Positions 12,501 to 25,489 are shown, numbered from the stretch's first letter. The stretch: DNA of 64,000 nucleotides from Dastarcus helophoroides (GCA_028583605.1 CM053331.1:2564001-2628000); one strand, 5' to 3'. Numbers and translations are program-made. The notes: generated by a model not told the origin, from the sequence alone.

Positions 12501-13630
12501 CAAAGACTTTAATATTTATTTTCCAGTGATTCCATCATGACGTACTTCTAGATAATTAAATTCTCTTTAATGTGGTCAGTTTTCAATCTAGTACGATCAT
12601 TTTTTGTTGGGTTATCTTCGTTCGAAGTAAAAAAGTCATTTTTTTCAAATTTTTATTTATTTTCAAAGAGGTTCAAGGACTTCAATATTTGTTTTTCAGT
12701 GATCTCATCATATAGCTCTGATAGATAATTTAATTCTCTCCAATAAGATGAGTTTCCAAGCCCAGTATGAACATTTTTTGTTGGGTTATCGTCGTTCGAA
12801 TTAATGAACACAATATTTCAAATTTTCTTTACCCTAAGAAAGGACCAAAGATTTTAATATTTATTTTTCAGTGATTCCATCATGACGTACTTCCAGACAA
12901 TTAAATTATTCTCTTCAATGTGGTCAGTTTTTAACCCAGTACGACTATTTTTTGTTGGGTTATCGTCGTTCTAATTAAAAAGTTATTCTTCCAAATTTTT
13001 GTTTGCCTTTAAAAAGGACCAAGGACTTCAATGTTTGTTTTCTAGGGATCTAATCATAAGCTTCTTCTAGATCATTTAACTGTCTTCAATGTAATCAGTT
13101 TCCAAGTCCACTACGATCATTTTTTGTTGGGTTATCGTCGTTCGAAATAAAAAAGTCATTTTCCAAATTTTTATTTATCTTTAAAAAGAACCGAGGACTT
13201 CAGTATTTGTTTTCCAGTGATTCCATTATAAACCTCTTCTAGATAATTTAATTCTTTTTAATACGATCGGTTTCCAAATCCACTACGATCAGCTTTTGTT
13301 GGGATATCGCCGTTCGAAGTGGGTTATCGTCGTTCTAAGCAAAAAAGTAATTTTTCCAAATTTTTGTTTATATTTAAAAAATACCATCATAAATCTCTTT
13401 TAGAAAATTTAATTCTTTTTCCCAAGTTCCCAAGTCCAGTAGGATCATTTTTTGATGGGTTGTCGTCGTTCGAAGCAAAAAAGTCATTTTTCCAAAATTT
13501 TGTTTACTTTTAAAAAGGACCAAGAACTTTAGTATTTGTTTTGTACTGTTCCATCATAACGAGCTCCTAGATAATTTAATTCTCCTTTATTTGACTACTC
13601 CCTGGCTCTGTACGATGCTTCTTCGTAGAA
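6575..13630 (+). repeat. ~172-bp satellite, left arm (about 40 monomers)
   Basis: Monomers of about 170-178 bp repeat across 7 kb. The most conserved block reads TTGGGTTATCGTCGTT, followed by cgaa in most copies. Other recurring blocks are 'gaccaaggacttcaatgttt', 'ttttccagtgatcccatcat' and 'ttctagataatttaattctc'. Divergence between monomers is clearly higher than in the right arm, and the first unit (about 6575-6720) is degenerate, as expected at an array edge. Frames up to 84 codons on either strand are repeat shadows. Confidence 0.95.
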
Positions 13631-13770
13631 TCATTGTTTTTGAAAAGAAAAAAGTCATTTTTTGACTTTGGCAGACAATAACTCGGTAAATAATGATCGT
13701 ACGCAAATGAAAGTAGGGTTTTGAAAACTACAAAGTAGTTCCTACAATTCTTAGTTACTGGGTTTTGATG
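13626..13770 (+). repeat. left inner end of the inverted arms
   Basis: This non-satellite segment (aaaaagtcattttttgac, ataatgatcgtacg, aaagtagggttttgaaaact, cttagttactgggttttgat) aligns with the reverse complement of 21078-21215. It shows that the two arms share more than the satellite itself, so the arrangement is a true inverted duplication. Confidence 0.8.
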
Positions 13771-14050
13771 AAAAAAATAGCACCAGAAGGATTCAAATTC
13801 TAAATAGGAAAATAGTTAATTTTGTAGATTCTTCAACTTTAAGGTGAAAAAAGTCGAACTTGGAAATAAATTCAAAATTTTGCAACTACAAATAGTCAAA
13901 AACTGCGATAAAAATGTAATAACTTCAAGACAAGCGTGAAAATTTCCCAAAGAAACTTAAATTTTAAGAAACATGCAGAATTTCAAGAATGAAGTTGAAA
14001 TTTTGAAAAAGGTTTAGGCCTAAGATGAAATTATGAAAAAACCTTGTTCC
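13771..14050. other. AT-rich transition without a gene
   Basis: The sequence is rich in short gaaattttg, gaaatttcaag and similar words without a clear period. No open frame of note and no structure beyond local A/T runs was seen. Confidence 0.5.
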
Positions 14051-14054
14051 TGGA

Positions 14055-15780
14055 GAGAGTCAATATTTAGAATGAAATCGAGTCGATATTTAATATGAAA
14101 ACGAGGCGATATTTAGTATGAAAACGAGTCAATATTTAGTACGAAAATGAGTCGATATTTAATATTGAAACGAGTCGATATTTAATATGAAAACAAGTCG
14201 ATATTTATTATGAAAACGTGTCGATTTTTAGTAAGAAATAGAATCGATATTTGGTACAAAAACGAGTCGATATTTAATATGAAAACGAGGCGACATTTAG
14301 TATGCAAACGAGTCAACATTTAGTATGAAAAGGAGTCGACATTTAATACGAAAACGAGTCGATATTTAATATGCAAACGAGTCGATATTTAGTATAAAAA
14401 CGAGCCGGTTTTTAGTATGAAAATGAATCGATATTTAGTATGAAAATGTGTGTCGATATTAAATATAAAAACGAATCGATATTTGGTATGAAAACGAGTC
14501 GGCATTTAGTATGAAAACGAGTCGATATTTAATATAAAAACGAGTCGAGATTTAGTATGAAAACGAGTCAATATTTAGTATGAAAACGAGTCGATATTTA
14601 GTATGAAAACGAGTCAACATTTAGTATGAAAACGAGTCGATATTTAGTATGAAAATGAGCCGATTTTTATTATAAAAATGAATCGATATTTAGGATGAAA
14701 ACGTGTGTCGACATTTAGTATAAAAACAAGTCTATTTTATATAAAAACGAGTCGACATTTAGTATGAAAACAATTCGATATTTAATATAAAACCAGTCGA
14801 CATTTAGTATGAAAACGAGTCAATATTTAGTATGAAAACGAGTCGATATTTAGTATAAAAACGAGTCAACATTTAGTATGAAAACAAGCGATATTTAGTA
14901 TGAAAATGAGCCAATTTTTATTATGAAAATGAATCGATATTTAAAATGAAAACGTGTGTCGATATTAAGTATAAAAACGAGTCGATATTTGGTATAAAAA
15001 CGAGTCCGCATTTAGTATGAAAACGAGTCGATATTTAATATAAAAACGAGTCGACATTTAGTATAAAAACGAGTCAATATTTAGTATGAAAACGAGTCGA
15101 CATTTAGTATGAAAACGAGTCAAAATTTGGTATGAAAACGAGTCGATATTTAATATGAAAACGAGTCGATATTTAATATGAAAACGAGTCGATATTTAGT
15201 ATGAAAACGAGCCGATTTTTAGTATGAAAATGAATCGATATTTAGTATGAAAATGTGTCGATTTTTAGCATGAAATAGAATCGATATTTGGTATGAAAAC
15301 GAGTCGATATTTAATATGAAAACGAGTCGACATTTAGTATGAAAACGAGTCAATATTTAGTATAAAAAAGAGTCGATATTTAGTATGAAAACGAGTCAAC
15401 ATTTAGTATGAAAACGAGTCGATATTTAATATGAAAATGAATCGATATTTAGTATGATTACGAGTCGATATTAAGTATAAAAACAAGTTGATATTTGGTA
15501 TGAAAACGAGTCGACATTTAGTACGAAAACAAGTCGATATTTAATATGAAAATGAGTCGACATTTAGTATGAAAACAAGTCGACATTTAGTATGAAAACG
15601 AGTCGATATTTATTATGAAAACGACTCGATGTTTAATATAAAAAGGAGTCGACATTTAGTATGAAAACGAGTCGATACTTAGTATGAAAACGAATCAATA
15701 TTTAGTATGAAAACGAGTCGACATTTAGTATGAAAACGAATCGATATTTAGTATGAAAACGAGTCAATATTTAGTATGAA
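14055..15780. repeat. 23-bp minisatellite with 11-unit higher-order structure (about 75 copies)
   Basis: The monomer is close to atgaaaacgagtcgatatttagt, 23 bp, with common variants gtcaatattt, gtcgacattt and a few gagccgattttta. A distinctive trio of variants (gagccgattttta, then aatgaatcgatattta, then a tgtgtgtcg unit) recurs near 14402, 14656, 14906 and 15209. The spacing is about 250 bp or 300 bp, indicating amplification in blocks of about 11 to 13 monomers. The array ends abruptly at 15780. Confidence 0.95.
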
Positions 15781-17780
15781 GAAGAAACTACTTACCGACC
15801 AAGTTTTATGTCAAAAATATGACCTTAACTTCTCTACAGTTGACAAGGACAATGACATTCGATCCGTGTTAACTATGATCTGTCTTAGCTTCTCTTCAAA
15901 GGAATGTTCCAAAACCCAAGCGAGGATTTGGGAACTTGGAACCAAACCAAACGCATTTAAATGCGTTTGGTTCTGTCAATTTTAAAAATTGACCACCACG
16001 CCTCGATTTGCGATTTAGAATAACTTGAGTCATATCGTGTGGCATAATTCTGTGACCAAACGAAGTAATAATGAATTGGTGATAAATGTGATAGAATAAT
16101 TAAGGAATTTGGCACATGCAGTCATAACAGATTTGGAATTGTGTTGATTGGTTATAACAATCGAACATTCATGGAAGTTTTTATTCCTAGTCATGCACTC
16201 ATTCAAAAAATTGCGATAAGCCTTATTGTTGATTGGATCAGATTGGTTTCAAACGAACTAAATCCTGCGAATTGTTCTAGGAAAGTAAAGGTCAACATAT
16301 TGTTTACTCCATTGTTATTATTTATTGCTCTTCTACCTAACAGGTGGTGTGATTGTAATGCCTATCTGGCTTACATAAATATTTCATTTTATGACGTTTG
16401 CTTAATAAATTCTTCTTTGTTTACGACAGGTGAGCTAAAATTACTCTCAGTTTTACGTCGAGATGGTAAGTGTAATTGTTAAGTTCTCTTTCTGTGACCA
16501 GCAACTGTGAAATGTTTCGAAACATGCAAGCAATAAATTCTTATTTGTTGAAGATGGGCTTTTTTCTAAAAATTTAACTTTCTACAGAAGCTAAAAAAAA
16601 ATCGAATTCGAGAATTGAACACTAGAAATTTGGAGCTATAATTTACCATCTTGATCTTTACTAATTTCCAAATTTTTCTTTGAAGTTTTTTAAATGCAAT
16701 AGTTCTCACAATTTTTTTTTCTGAAAATGTTTCATTTTAAATTTAGAATTATCAGTTGAACTCGAAATTTTGAGCTGTTTCTCAAAAGCCACATTTTTTT
16801 TGTAAATTCAAAGATTTTGTTTTTAAAATTCAACTTTTTTTACCTGAAAATTAAACTTTTTTACCTGAAAATTTAACTTTTTCTGGGAAATTTTGAATTT
16901 ACTTTCGAGATTATATTTTTTCTCAAAATGTTTCCTTCTTTTAATTGATAATTCGATTTTATTCAAAGTTTTCCCATTTTCGATACAAGTTTAGTTTTTT
17001 TAAAAACATTTCTACTTTATACATTCGGCGTCTTGAAAATTTTACCTTCTTCTCGAAATTTTCACTTTCTTTTCTAAGAGTTAGTACGTCTTCTTATTAT
17101 GAGCTCCAAATTAAAATTAAAAAAATAAACATTTCCACAGAAGCATCTTTCGAAATTTCAATATTTTTTTTATTATTTCTCTAAAAATATTTATTTAAAA
17201 TTCGAATTTCTTCTGTAAATTCGACATTTCGACAAATTAAACATCTGTCGAGGTAATATAGATTAAAATTTTTGATAGAAAACTCAAGATTCAACGTTTA
17301 TTGATTCCAGCCGTAAGCCGTAAGCACTAAATATTTTCTGGTAGTTTTCAGAAAAACGAAGAGAAAAAAATGGAATTATTTTCTCAACCGTCAGTTGAAT
17401 TCTGTGGTCTATGAAAATGTCCAACAACAAAAAATTATCACCGTTTCTACCTTGTTTAAACAGTGCATCAAATTATTAAAATTTATATCACAATTAGGTT
17501 CGTCCCAAGCTATTTGTCAACTCATGTTTCCTGAATATCGGATTGTATTTATAAGATGTTCGTTCTTGGATCTCATCCAGTTGATATTTTCGTATGTCTT
17601 TTCCATTAATATGCTCTGGCCCGATTCTTTCGTGAAGTAATGCAACTAGAAATATTCCACAAATAAACAAACTTCTTACTTAAAAATTATGCGCCTTCTA
17701 GCGTTGGGTCCCTTCTGAAAACACTTTTGTTTTTGTTTATTGTTTTTTATCTTCTTACTCAATTATTTATTCAGCCCAGT
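15781..17780. other. non-satellite centre of the inverted unit, no supportable gene
   Basis: This is the longest non-repetitive part of the 6.1-25.7 kb unit. Frames of 60-113 codons occur; the longest is at 16141-16482 plus (MLIGYNNRTFMEVFIPSHAL at its start) and another is at 17395-17640 plus. None shows a transposase, integrase or reverse-transcriptase motif that I can recognise, and base composition does not change at their borders. From about 16550 to 17250 the sequence is degenerate AT-rich, with a short direct repeat ttttttacctgaaaatt near 16840-16880. If the unit is mobile, no protein of its own is evident here. Confidence 0.45.
15945..15993. repeat. two adjacent perfect palindromes
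   Basis: Bases 15945-15972 form a perfect 28-bp palindrome with half-site aaccaaacgcattt. Two bases later, 15975-15993 is a second perfect palindrome, gtcaattttaaaaattgac, with a 1-base centre. They lie about 170 bp after the end of the 23-bp array. Side-by-side palindromes of this length are unlikely by chance and could form a double cruciform. Their role is unknown. Confidence 0.85.
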
Positions 17781-17839
17781 GGTGAATCATCAGGTATTAA
17801 AGTCAGCGCCGGACTAAAGTTGTAGCACGTGAAGACAAA

Positions 17840-20390
17840 ATTATAATGGAAAAAGAAATGATTACTGATGAACTTTCGATTTTCATTGTATTTTGACCAC
17901 CAAATGATTATTAAGAAGAATAGCTCAGGAGCACGTATCATATGAAGACCAGATTCTAGTAGAAAAAGAAAATACTACTGATGAACTTTCGTTTTTCATT
18001 GAAATTTTGACAGTCAAATAATTATTGAGATGGATCAACAACGTACAGCTTGGAAAATTATATCAGATGAAGACAAATTTACAGTAGAAAAAGAAAATGT
18101 TACTGATGAGCTTTCGTTTTTTATTGATAGTTTGACCACCAAATGCTTATTAAGCAGTAGGGCTCAGAAAAATGTTCTATATGAAGGCGAAGTTATAGTG
18201 GAAAAAGAAAATATTGCTGATGAACTTTCGTTTTGCGTTGAAATTTTCACCACCAAATGATTATTAAGATGAAACGACAAGGTACAGTTCAGAAAAGTGT
18301 ACCACATGAAGACAAAATTATAGTGGAAAAACAAAATATTACTGATGAATTCTCGTTTTGCATTGAAATTTTGACCACCAAATGAGTATTGAGCGGTACA
18401 ACTCAAAAAAATGTATCACTTGAAGACGAGATTGTAGTGGAAAAAGAAAATATTACTGATGAACTTTCGTTTTCCATTGAAATTTTGACGACCAAATGAT
18501 TATTAAGCAATACAGATCAGAATAATGTATCATATGAAGACAACATTATAGTGGAAAAAAGAAATATTACTGATGAACTTTCGTTTTCCATTAAAATTTT
18601 TACCACCAAAAGACTATTAAGCATTACAGCTCAGAAGATGTATCCTATGAAGACAAGATTATAGTGGAAAAAGAAAATATTACTGATGAATTTTCGTTTT
18701 GCATTGAAATTTTGACCACCAAATGACCATTAAGCAGTACAGCTTGGACAATTAGGTTATATGAAGACAAGGTTGGAGTGGAAAAAGAAAATGTTACTGA
18801 TGAGCTTTCGTTTTTCGTTAAAATTTTGACCACCAAATGATTTTTATGCAGTGCAGCTCAGAAAAATGTATCATATGAAGACAAGATTGTAATGGAAAAA
18901 GAAAATATTACTGATGAACTTTCGTTTTCCATTAAAATTTTCACCACCAAATGATTATTAAGATGAATTGACAAGGTACAGTTTGGAAAAGTGTACCACA
19001 TGAAGACAACATTATAGTGGAAAAAGAAAATATTAGTGATGAACTTTTGTTTAGCATTGAAATTTTGACCACCAAATGAGTATTGAGCAGTACAGCTCAG
19101 AAAAATGTATCATGTGAAGACAAGATTTTAATGGAAAAGGAAAATATTACTGATGAACTTTCGTTTTCCATTAAAATTTTCACCACCAAATGATGATTAA
19201 GATGAATCGACAAGGTACAGTTTGGAAAAGTGTACCACGTGAAGACAAAGTTATAGTGGAAAAAGAAAATATTACTGATGAATTTTCGTTTTGCATTGAA
19301 ATTTTGACCACCAAATGATCATTAAGCAGTACAGCTTGGACAATTAGCTCATATGAAGACAAGGTTGGAGTGGAAAAAGAAAATGTTACTGATGAACTTT
19401 CGTTTTTCGTTGAAATTTTGACCACCAACTGATTTTTAAGCACTGCAGCCCAGAAAAATGTATCATATGAAGACAAGATTATAGTGGAAAAAGAAAACAT
19501 TACTGATGAACTTTTGTTTTTCATTAAAATTTTCACCACCAAATGATTATTAAGATGGATCGACAAGGTACAGTTTAGAAAAGTGTGCCACGTGAAGGCA
19601 AAATTATAGTGGAAAAAGAAAACATTACTGATGAACTTTTGTTTTGCCTTGAAATCTTGACCACCAAATGAGTATTGAGCAGTACGGCTCAGAAAAATGT
19701 ATCACTTGAAGACCAGATTGTAGTGGAAAAAGAAAATATTACTGATGAACTTCTCTTTTGCATTGAAATTTTGACCACCAAATGATTATTAAGCAGTATA
19801 GCTGGGACAATTAGGTCATATGAAGACAAGGTTAGAGTGGAAAAAGAAAATATTACTGATGAACTTTCGTTTTGCATTGAAATTTTGACCACCAAATGAT
19901 TATTAAGCAATACAGCTTAGAAGAATGTATCATATGAAGACAAGATTATAGTGGAAAAAGAAAATATTACTGATGAACTTTTGTTTTGCATTGAACTTTT
20001 GTCCACCAAATGATTACTAAGCAATACAGCTGGGACAATTAGGTCATATGAAGACAAGGTTAGAGTGGAAAAAGAAAATATTACTGATGAACTTTCGTTT
20101 TGCATTGAAATTTTGACCACCCAATGATTATTAAGCAGTATAGCTTGGACAATTAGGTCATATGAAGACAAGATTATGGTGGAAAAAGAAAATATTACTG
20201 ATGAACTTTCGTTTTGCATTGAAATTTTCCCCACCAAATGATTATTTATTAGAATATCTTGGACAATTAGGTCATATGAAGACAAGGTTACAGTGGAAAA
20301 AGAAAATATTACTGATATATATTCGTTTTGCATTGAAATTTTGACCACCAAATAATTATTAATCAGTACAGCTCAGAAACATGTACCGTC
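17840..20390. repeat. ~114-bp satellite (about 22 copies)
   Basis: The block 'gaaaaagaaaatattactga' recurs every 112-126 bp from about 17845 to 20295, together with 'gaaattttgaccaccaaatg' and 'catatgaagacaagatta'. Where consecutive units are 114 bp (38 codons), minus-strand frames stay open for 128 codons (19180-19566) and 144 codons (19917-20351), with the peptide SSSVIFSFST repeated. Length variation elsewhere breaks the frame, so these look like shadows of the repeat. Similarity between units is high. Confidence 0.95.
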
Positions 20391-21077
20391 ACGGGTCTTT
20401 TAATTTTACAGATGTATAAGTAATAATATTAGGAGCATTTGATAGAAATTTAAAGAAATTCTCAGCCGACGAACTATCTTAACACGAGAACAAATCGAAA
20501 CAAGTTTCTTCCGTCTATTACTTATTACAAAACACGTATTGACCATAGAAAACATTTAAACTTACACCTTTTGTAATAAACGTGTGTAGTTAACGATATT
20601 TATTGATCATACAGAAACCACAACCACACAAATCATTCCTATCCACAAAAAAATGACCGCTAGTGTGGGCATATGGGCACACATTCAACAATGTAGCGTA
20701 ATGCCCAACGCGAACCTGAATGAAATTTCCTAACTATGATTTAAAGTGACATTAGTAAGTTGGCGCCAAATAAGGGGCCCATACATAAAACGCAATTCTG
20801 CTCACAATGTTCGCCGTTGCAAATCCATTATTTCCGAGATGTGATCGACAAAAGATGGATTTCGTAACGTAACAAGTAACAAGGCGTTTGAGCGCGTAGT
20901 AGGACAAAGCACACAAAGGCCGTACAATCCGAACCAGATACGTGTATCTGCCAGGTGAAAACCATAGATAAGTAGGCGAATGAGGTAAAGAGACAGAAGT
21001 ATGTAACTAATACAATGTGAGAGAGACATAAAATACCACGTGACATAAGGCATTTGTATTAAAATGCCAAATACTAA
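20391..21077. other. non-repetitive stretch between array and right arm, no gene seen
   Basis: The composition is more balanced than in the arrays. Two overlapping minus-strand frames (20802-21053 and 20828-21046) share the same bases and have no recognisable motif. No splice-site pattern or promoter was identified. Confidence 0.5.
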
Positions 21078-21215
21078 AGTATATTTTGATCAAAAATAAC
21101 TAGGACTTTTAAGGAATCTTTGCAGTTTTTAAAATCCTACTTGCATTTTCTCTACGATCATTATTTGACGAGTTTTGGTCACAAAGTCAAAAATGACTTT
21201 TTTGTTTTCAACGAC
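21078..21215 (-). repeat. right inner end of the inverted arms
   Basis: The reverse complement of this segment aligns with 13626-13770, including matches to aaaaaagtcatttttgactttg, ataatgatcgta and tttaaaaactgcaaag with small differences. It then enters the satellite at the first 'acgacgataacccaacaaaa' block. Confidence 0.8.
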
Positions 21216-24200
21216 GATAACCCAACAAAAAATGATCGCACTAGACTTGGAAAGTGATCGTATTAAAAAGAATTAAATAGCCTAGAAGATCTTTATGATG
21301 GGATTATAGGAAAACAAATATTGAAGTTCTTGGTCCTTTTTAAAGGTAAACAAAAATTTGGAAAATCTGCCTTTTTACTTGGAACGACGATAACCCAAGA
21401 AAAAATGATCGTAAAGGACTTAGAAACAGATCGTATTAAAGAGAATTAAATTACCTAGAAGATCCTTATAATGGGATTATTGGAAAACAAATATTGAAGT
21501 CCTTGCTCCTTTTCAAAATAAACAAAAATTTGGAAAATTGTGTTCGTTACTTCGAACGACGATAACCCAACAAAAAATGTTCCTAATAAATTTGAAAAGT
21601 CATCGTATTAGATAGAATTAAATTATCTAGAAGATCTTTATGATGGGATCACTGGAAAACCAATATTGAAGTTATTGGTCCTTTTTAAAGATAAACAAAA
21701 ATTTGCAAAATCTGCCTTATTAATTTGAACGACGATAACCCAAGAAAAAATGATCGTAGAGGACTTGAAAATAGATCGCATTAAAGAGAATTAAATTACC
21801 TACAAGATCTTTATGATGGGATCACTGGAAAACCAATATTGAAGTTCTTGTTCCTTTTTAAAGATAAACAAAATTTGGAAAATCTGCCTTATTACTTTGA
21901 ACGACGATAACCCAAGAAAAAATAATCGTAGAGGACTTGAAAATAGATCATATTAAAGAGAATTAAATTATCTAGAAGATCTTTATGATGGGATCATTGG
22001 AAAACAAATATTGAAGTCCTTGCTCCTTTTAAAAGCAAACATAAATTTGGAAAATTGTGTTCGTTACTTCGAACGACGATAACCCAACAAACAATGTTCG
22101 TAATGGACTTGGAAAGTCATCGTATTAGAGAGAATTAAATTATCTAGATGAGGTTTATGATGGAATCACTGGAAAACAAATATTGAAGTTCTTGGTCCTT
22201 TTTAAAGATAAACAAAAATTTGGAAAATCTGCCTTACTACTTGGAATGACGATAACCCAAGAAAAAATGATCGTAGAGGACTTAGAAGCTGATTGTATTA
22301 AAGAAAATTAAATTACCTACAAGATCCTTATAATGGGATCCTTGGAAAACAAATATTGAAGCCCTTGCCCCTTTTCAAAGTAACTAAAAATTTGGAAAAT
22401 TGTGTTCATTACTTCGAACGACGATAACCCAAGAAAAAATGTTCGTAATGGACTTGGGAAGTCATCGTATTAGACAGAAATAAATTATCTAAAAGAGGTT
22501 TATGATGGGATCACTGCAATACAAATATTAAAGTTCTTCCTCCTTTTTAAAGATAAACAAAAATTTGGAAAAACTGCCTTTTTACTTGGAACGACGATAA
22601 CCCAAGGAAAAATGATCGTAGAGGACTTGCAAACAGATCATATTAGAGAGAATTAAATTACCTAGAAGATCTTTATGATAGGATCATTGGAAAACAAATA
22701 TTGAAGTCTTTGCTCCTTTTCAAAGTAAACAAAAATTTGGAAAATTGTATTCGTTTTTTCGAACGACGATAACCCAACAAAAAATGTTCGTAATGGACTT
22801 GGAAAGTCATCGTATTAGAGAGAATTAAATTATCTAGATGAGGTTTATGATGGAATCACTGGAAAACAAATATTGAAGTTCTTGGTCCTTCTTAAAGATA
22901 AACAAAAATTTGGAAAATCTGCCTTACTACTTGGAATGACGATAACCCAAGAAAAAATGATCGTAGAGAACTAAGAAGCTGATCGTATTAAAGAAAATTA
23001 AATTACCTACAAGATCCTTATAATGGGATCCTTGGAAAACAAATATTGAAGCCCTTGCTCCTTTTCTAAGTAAATAAAAATTTGGAAAATTGTGTTCATT
23101 ACTTCGAACGACGATAACCCAAGAAAAAATGTTCGTAATGGACTTGGGAAGTCATCGTATTAGACAGAATTAAATTATCTAAAAGAGGTTTATGATGGGA
23201 TCACTGCAATACAAATATTAAAGTTCTTGCTCCTTTTTAAAGATAAACAAAAATTTAAAAAAACTGCCTTTTTACTTGGAACGACGATAACCCAAGAAAA
23301 AATGATCGTAGAGGACTTGGAAACAGATCGTATTAAAAAGACTTAAATTACCTAGAAGATCTTTATGATAGGATCATTGGAAAAAAAATATTGAAGTCTT
23401 TGCTCCTTTTCAAAGTAAACAAAAATTGGGAAAATTGTATTCGTTATTTCGAACGACGATAACCCAACAAAAAATGTTCGTAATGGACTTGGAAAGTCAT
23501 CGTATTAGAGAGAATTAAATTATCTAGATGAGGTTTATGATGGGATCACTGTAAAAAAAATATTAAAGTTCTTGCAATTTTTTAAAGATAAACAAAACTT
23601 TGGAAAAACTGCCTTTTTATTTGGAACGACGATAACCCAAGAAAAAATTATCGTAGAGGACTTGGAAACAGATCGTATTAAAAAGAATTAAATTACCTAG
23701 AATATCTTCAAGATGGGATCATTGGAAAACAAATATTGAAGTCCTTGCTCCTTTTCAAAATAAACAAAAATTTGGAAAATTGTGTTTGTTACTTCAAACG
23801 ACGATAACCCAACAAAAAATGTTCGTAATGGACTTGGAAAGTCATCGTGTTAGAGATAATTAAATTATCTAGATGAGGTTTATGATGGAATCACTGGAAA
23901 ACAAATATTGAAGTTCTTGGTCCTTTTTAAAGATAAACAAAAATTTGGAAAATCTGCCTTACTACTTGGAATGACGATAACCCAAGAAAAAATGATCGTA
24001 GAGGACTTACAAGCTGATCGTATTAAAGAAAATTAAATTACCTACAAGATCCTTATAATGGGATCCTTGGGAAACAAATATTGAAGCCCTTGCTCCCTTT
24101 CAAAGTAAACAAAAATTTGGAAAATTGTGTTTATTACTTCGAACGACGATAACCCAAGAAAAAATGTTCGTAAAGGACTTGGGAAGTCATCGTATTAGAG

Positions 24201-25400
24201 AGAATTAAATTATCTAAAAGAGGTTTATGATGGGATCACTGTAAAACAAATATTAAAGTTCTTGCTCCTTTTTAAAGATAAACAAAAATTTGGAAAAACT
24301 GCCTTTTTACTTGGAACGACGATAACCCAAGGAAAAATGATCGTAGAGGACTTGGAAACAGATCGTATTAAAAAGACTTAAATTACCTAGAAGATCTTTA
24401 TGATGGTATCATTTGAAAACAAATATTGAAGTCCTTGCTCCTTTTTAAAATAAACAACAATTTGGAAAATTGTGTTCGTTACTTCGAACGACGATAACCC
24501 AACAAAAAATGTTCTTAATGGACTCGGAAAGTTATTAGACAGAATTAAATTATCTAAATAAGGTTAATAATGGGATCACTGGAAAACAAATATTGAAGTT
24601 CTTGGTCCTTTTTAAAGATAAACAAAAATTTGAAAAATCTGCCTTTTTACTTGGAACGACGATAACCCAAGAAAAAATGATCGTAGAGGACTTAGAAACA
24701 GATCGTATTAAAGAGAATTAAATTACCTAGAAGATCCTTATAATGGGATCATTGGAAAACAAATATTGAAGTTCTTGCTCCTTTTTAAAGTAAACAAAAA
24801 TTTGGAATATGGTGTTCGTTACTTCGAACGACGATAACCCAACAAAAATTGTTCGTAATGGACTTGGAAAGTTATCGTATTAGAGAAAGTTAAATTATCT
24901 AAAAGAGGTTTATGATGGGATCACTGGAAAACCAATATTGAAGTCCTTGGTCCTTTTTAAACATAAACAAAAATCTGCAAAAATGATTTTTTTATGTTGA
25001 ACGACGATAACCCAAGAAAAAGTGATAGTACTGGACTTGGAAACTAATTGTATTAAAAAGAATTACATTACCTAGAAGATCTTCATGATAAGATCATTGG
25101 AAAAAGATGCTGAAGTCCTTGCTCCTTTTTAAAATAACCAGAAATTTGGAGAATTGTGTTCGTTACTTCGAACGACGATAACCCAACAAAAAATGTTCGT
25201 AATGGACTTGGAAAGTTATCGTATTAGAGAGAATTAAATTATCTAAAAGAGGTTTGTGATGGAATCAGTGGAAAACAAATATTGAAGTCTTTGGTTCTTT
25301 TTAAAGATAAACAAAAATTTGGAAAAATGACGTTTTTATTTTGAACGACGATAACCCAACAAAAAATGATCGTACTGGACTTGGAAAACTGAATTTTTTA
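21200..25400 (-). repeat. ~172-bp satellite, right arm, with dimer and tetramer higher-order structure (about 24 monomers)
   Basis: This is the family of 6.6-13.6 kb in reverse orientation; the conserved block here reads AACGACGATAACCCAA. Two monomer types alternate. One has 'cttggaacgacgataaccca' with 'agaaaaaatgatcgtagagg'. The other has 'cttcgaacgacgataaccca' with 'acaaaaaatgttcgtaatgg'. That gives a dimer of about 345 bp. Larger blocks recur: 'tctagatgaggtttatgatg' near 22143, 22829, 23523 and 23869, and 'aagatccttataatgggatc' near 22320, 23010 and 24049. A tetramer of about 690 bp was therefore amplified. The right arm is more homogeneous than the left. Confidence 0.95.
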
Positions 25401-25489
25401 CTTCGAACGATAACGAGGGATCGAAACCAAAGTTTTCTTACGATTGATCAAATACTACTGTCGGTAAAAAAGTTTGAACCAAAGATCCG

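Noticed and set aside
16141..16482. 113-codon plus-strand frame as a transposase or other element protein
   Set aside because: No catalytic motif or domain pattern is recognisable and composition does not change at its ends; chance is likely.
19180..20351. Minus-strand frames of 128 and 144 codons
   Set aside because: They follow the 114-bp satellite unit and break wherever unit length changes; no start context or non-repeat part supports a gene.
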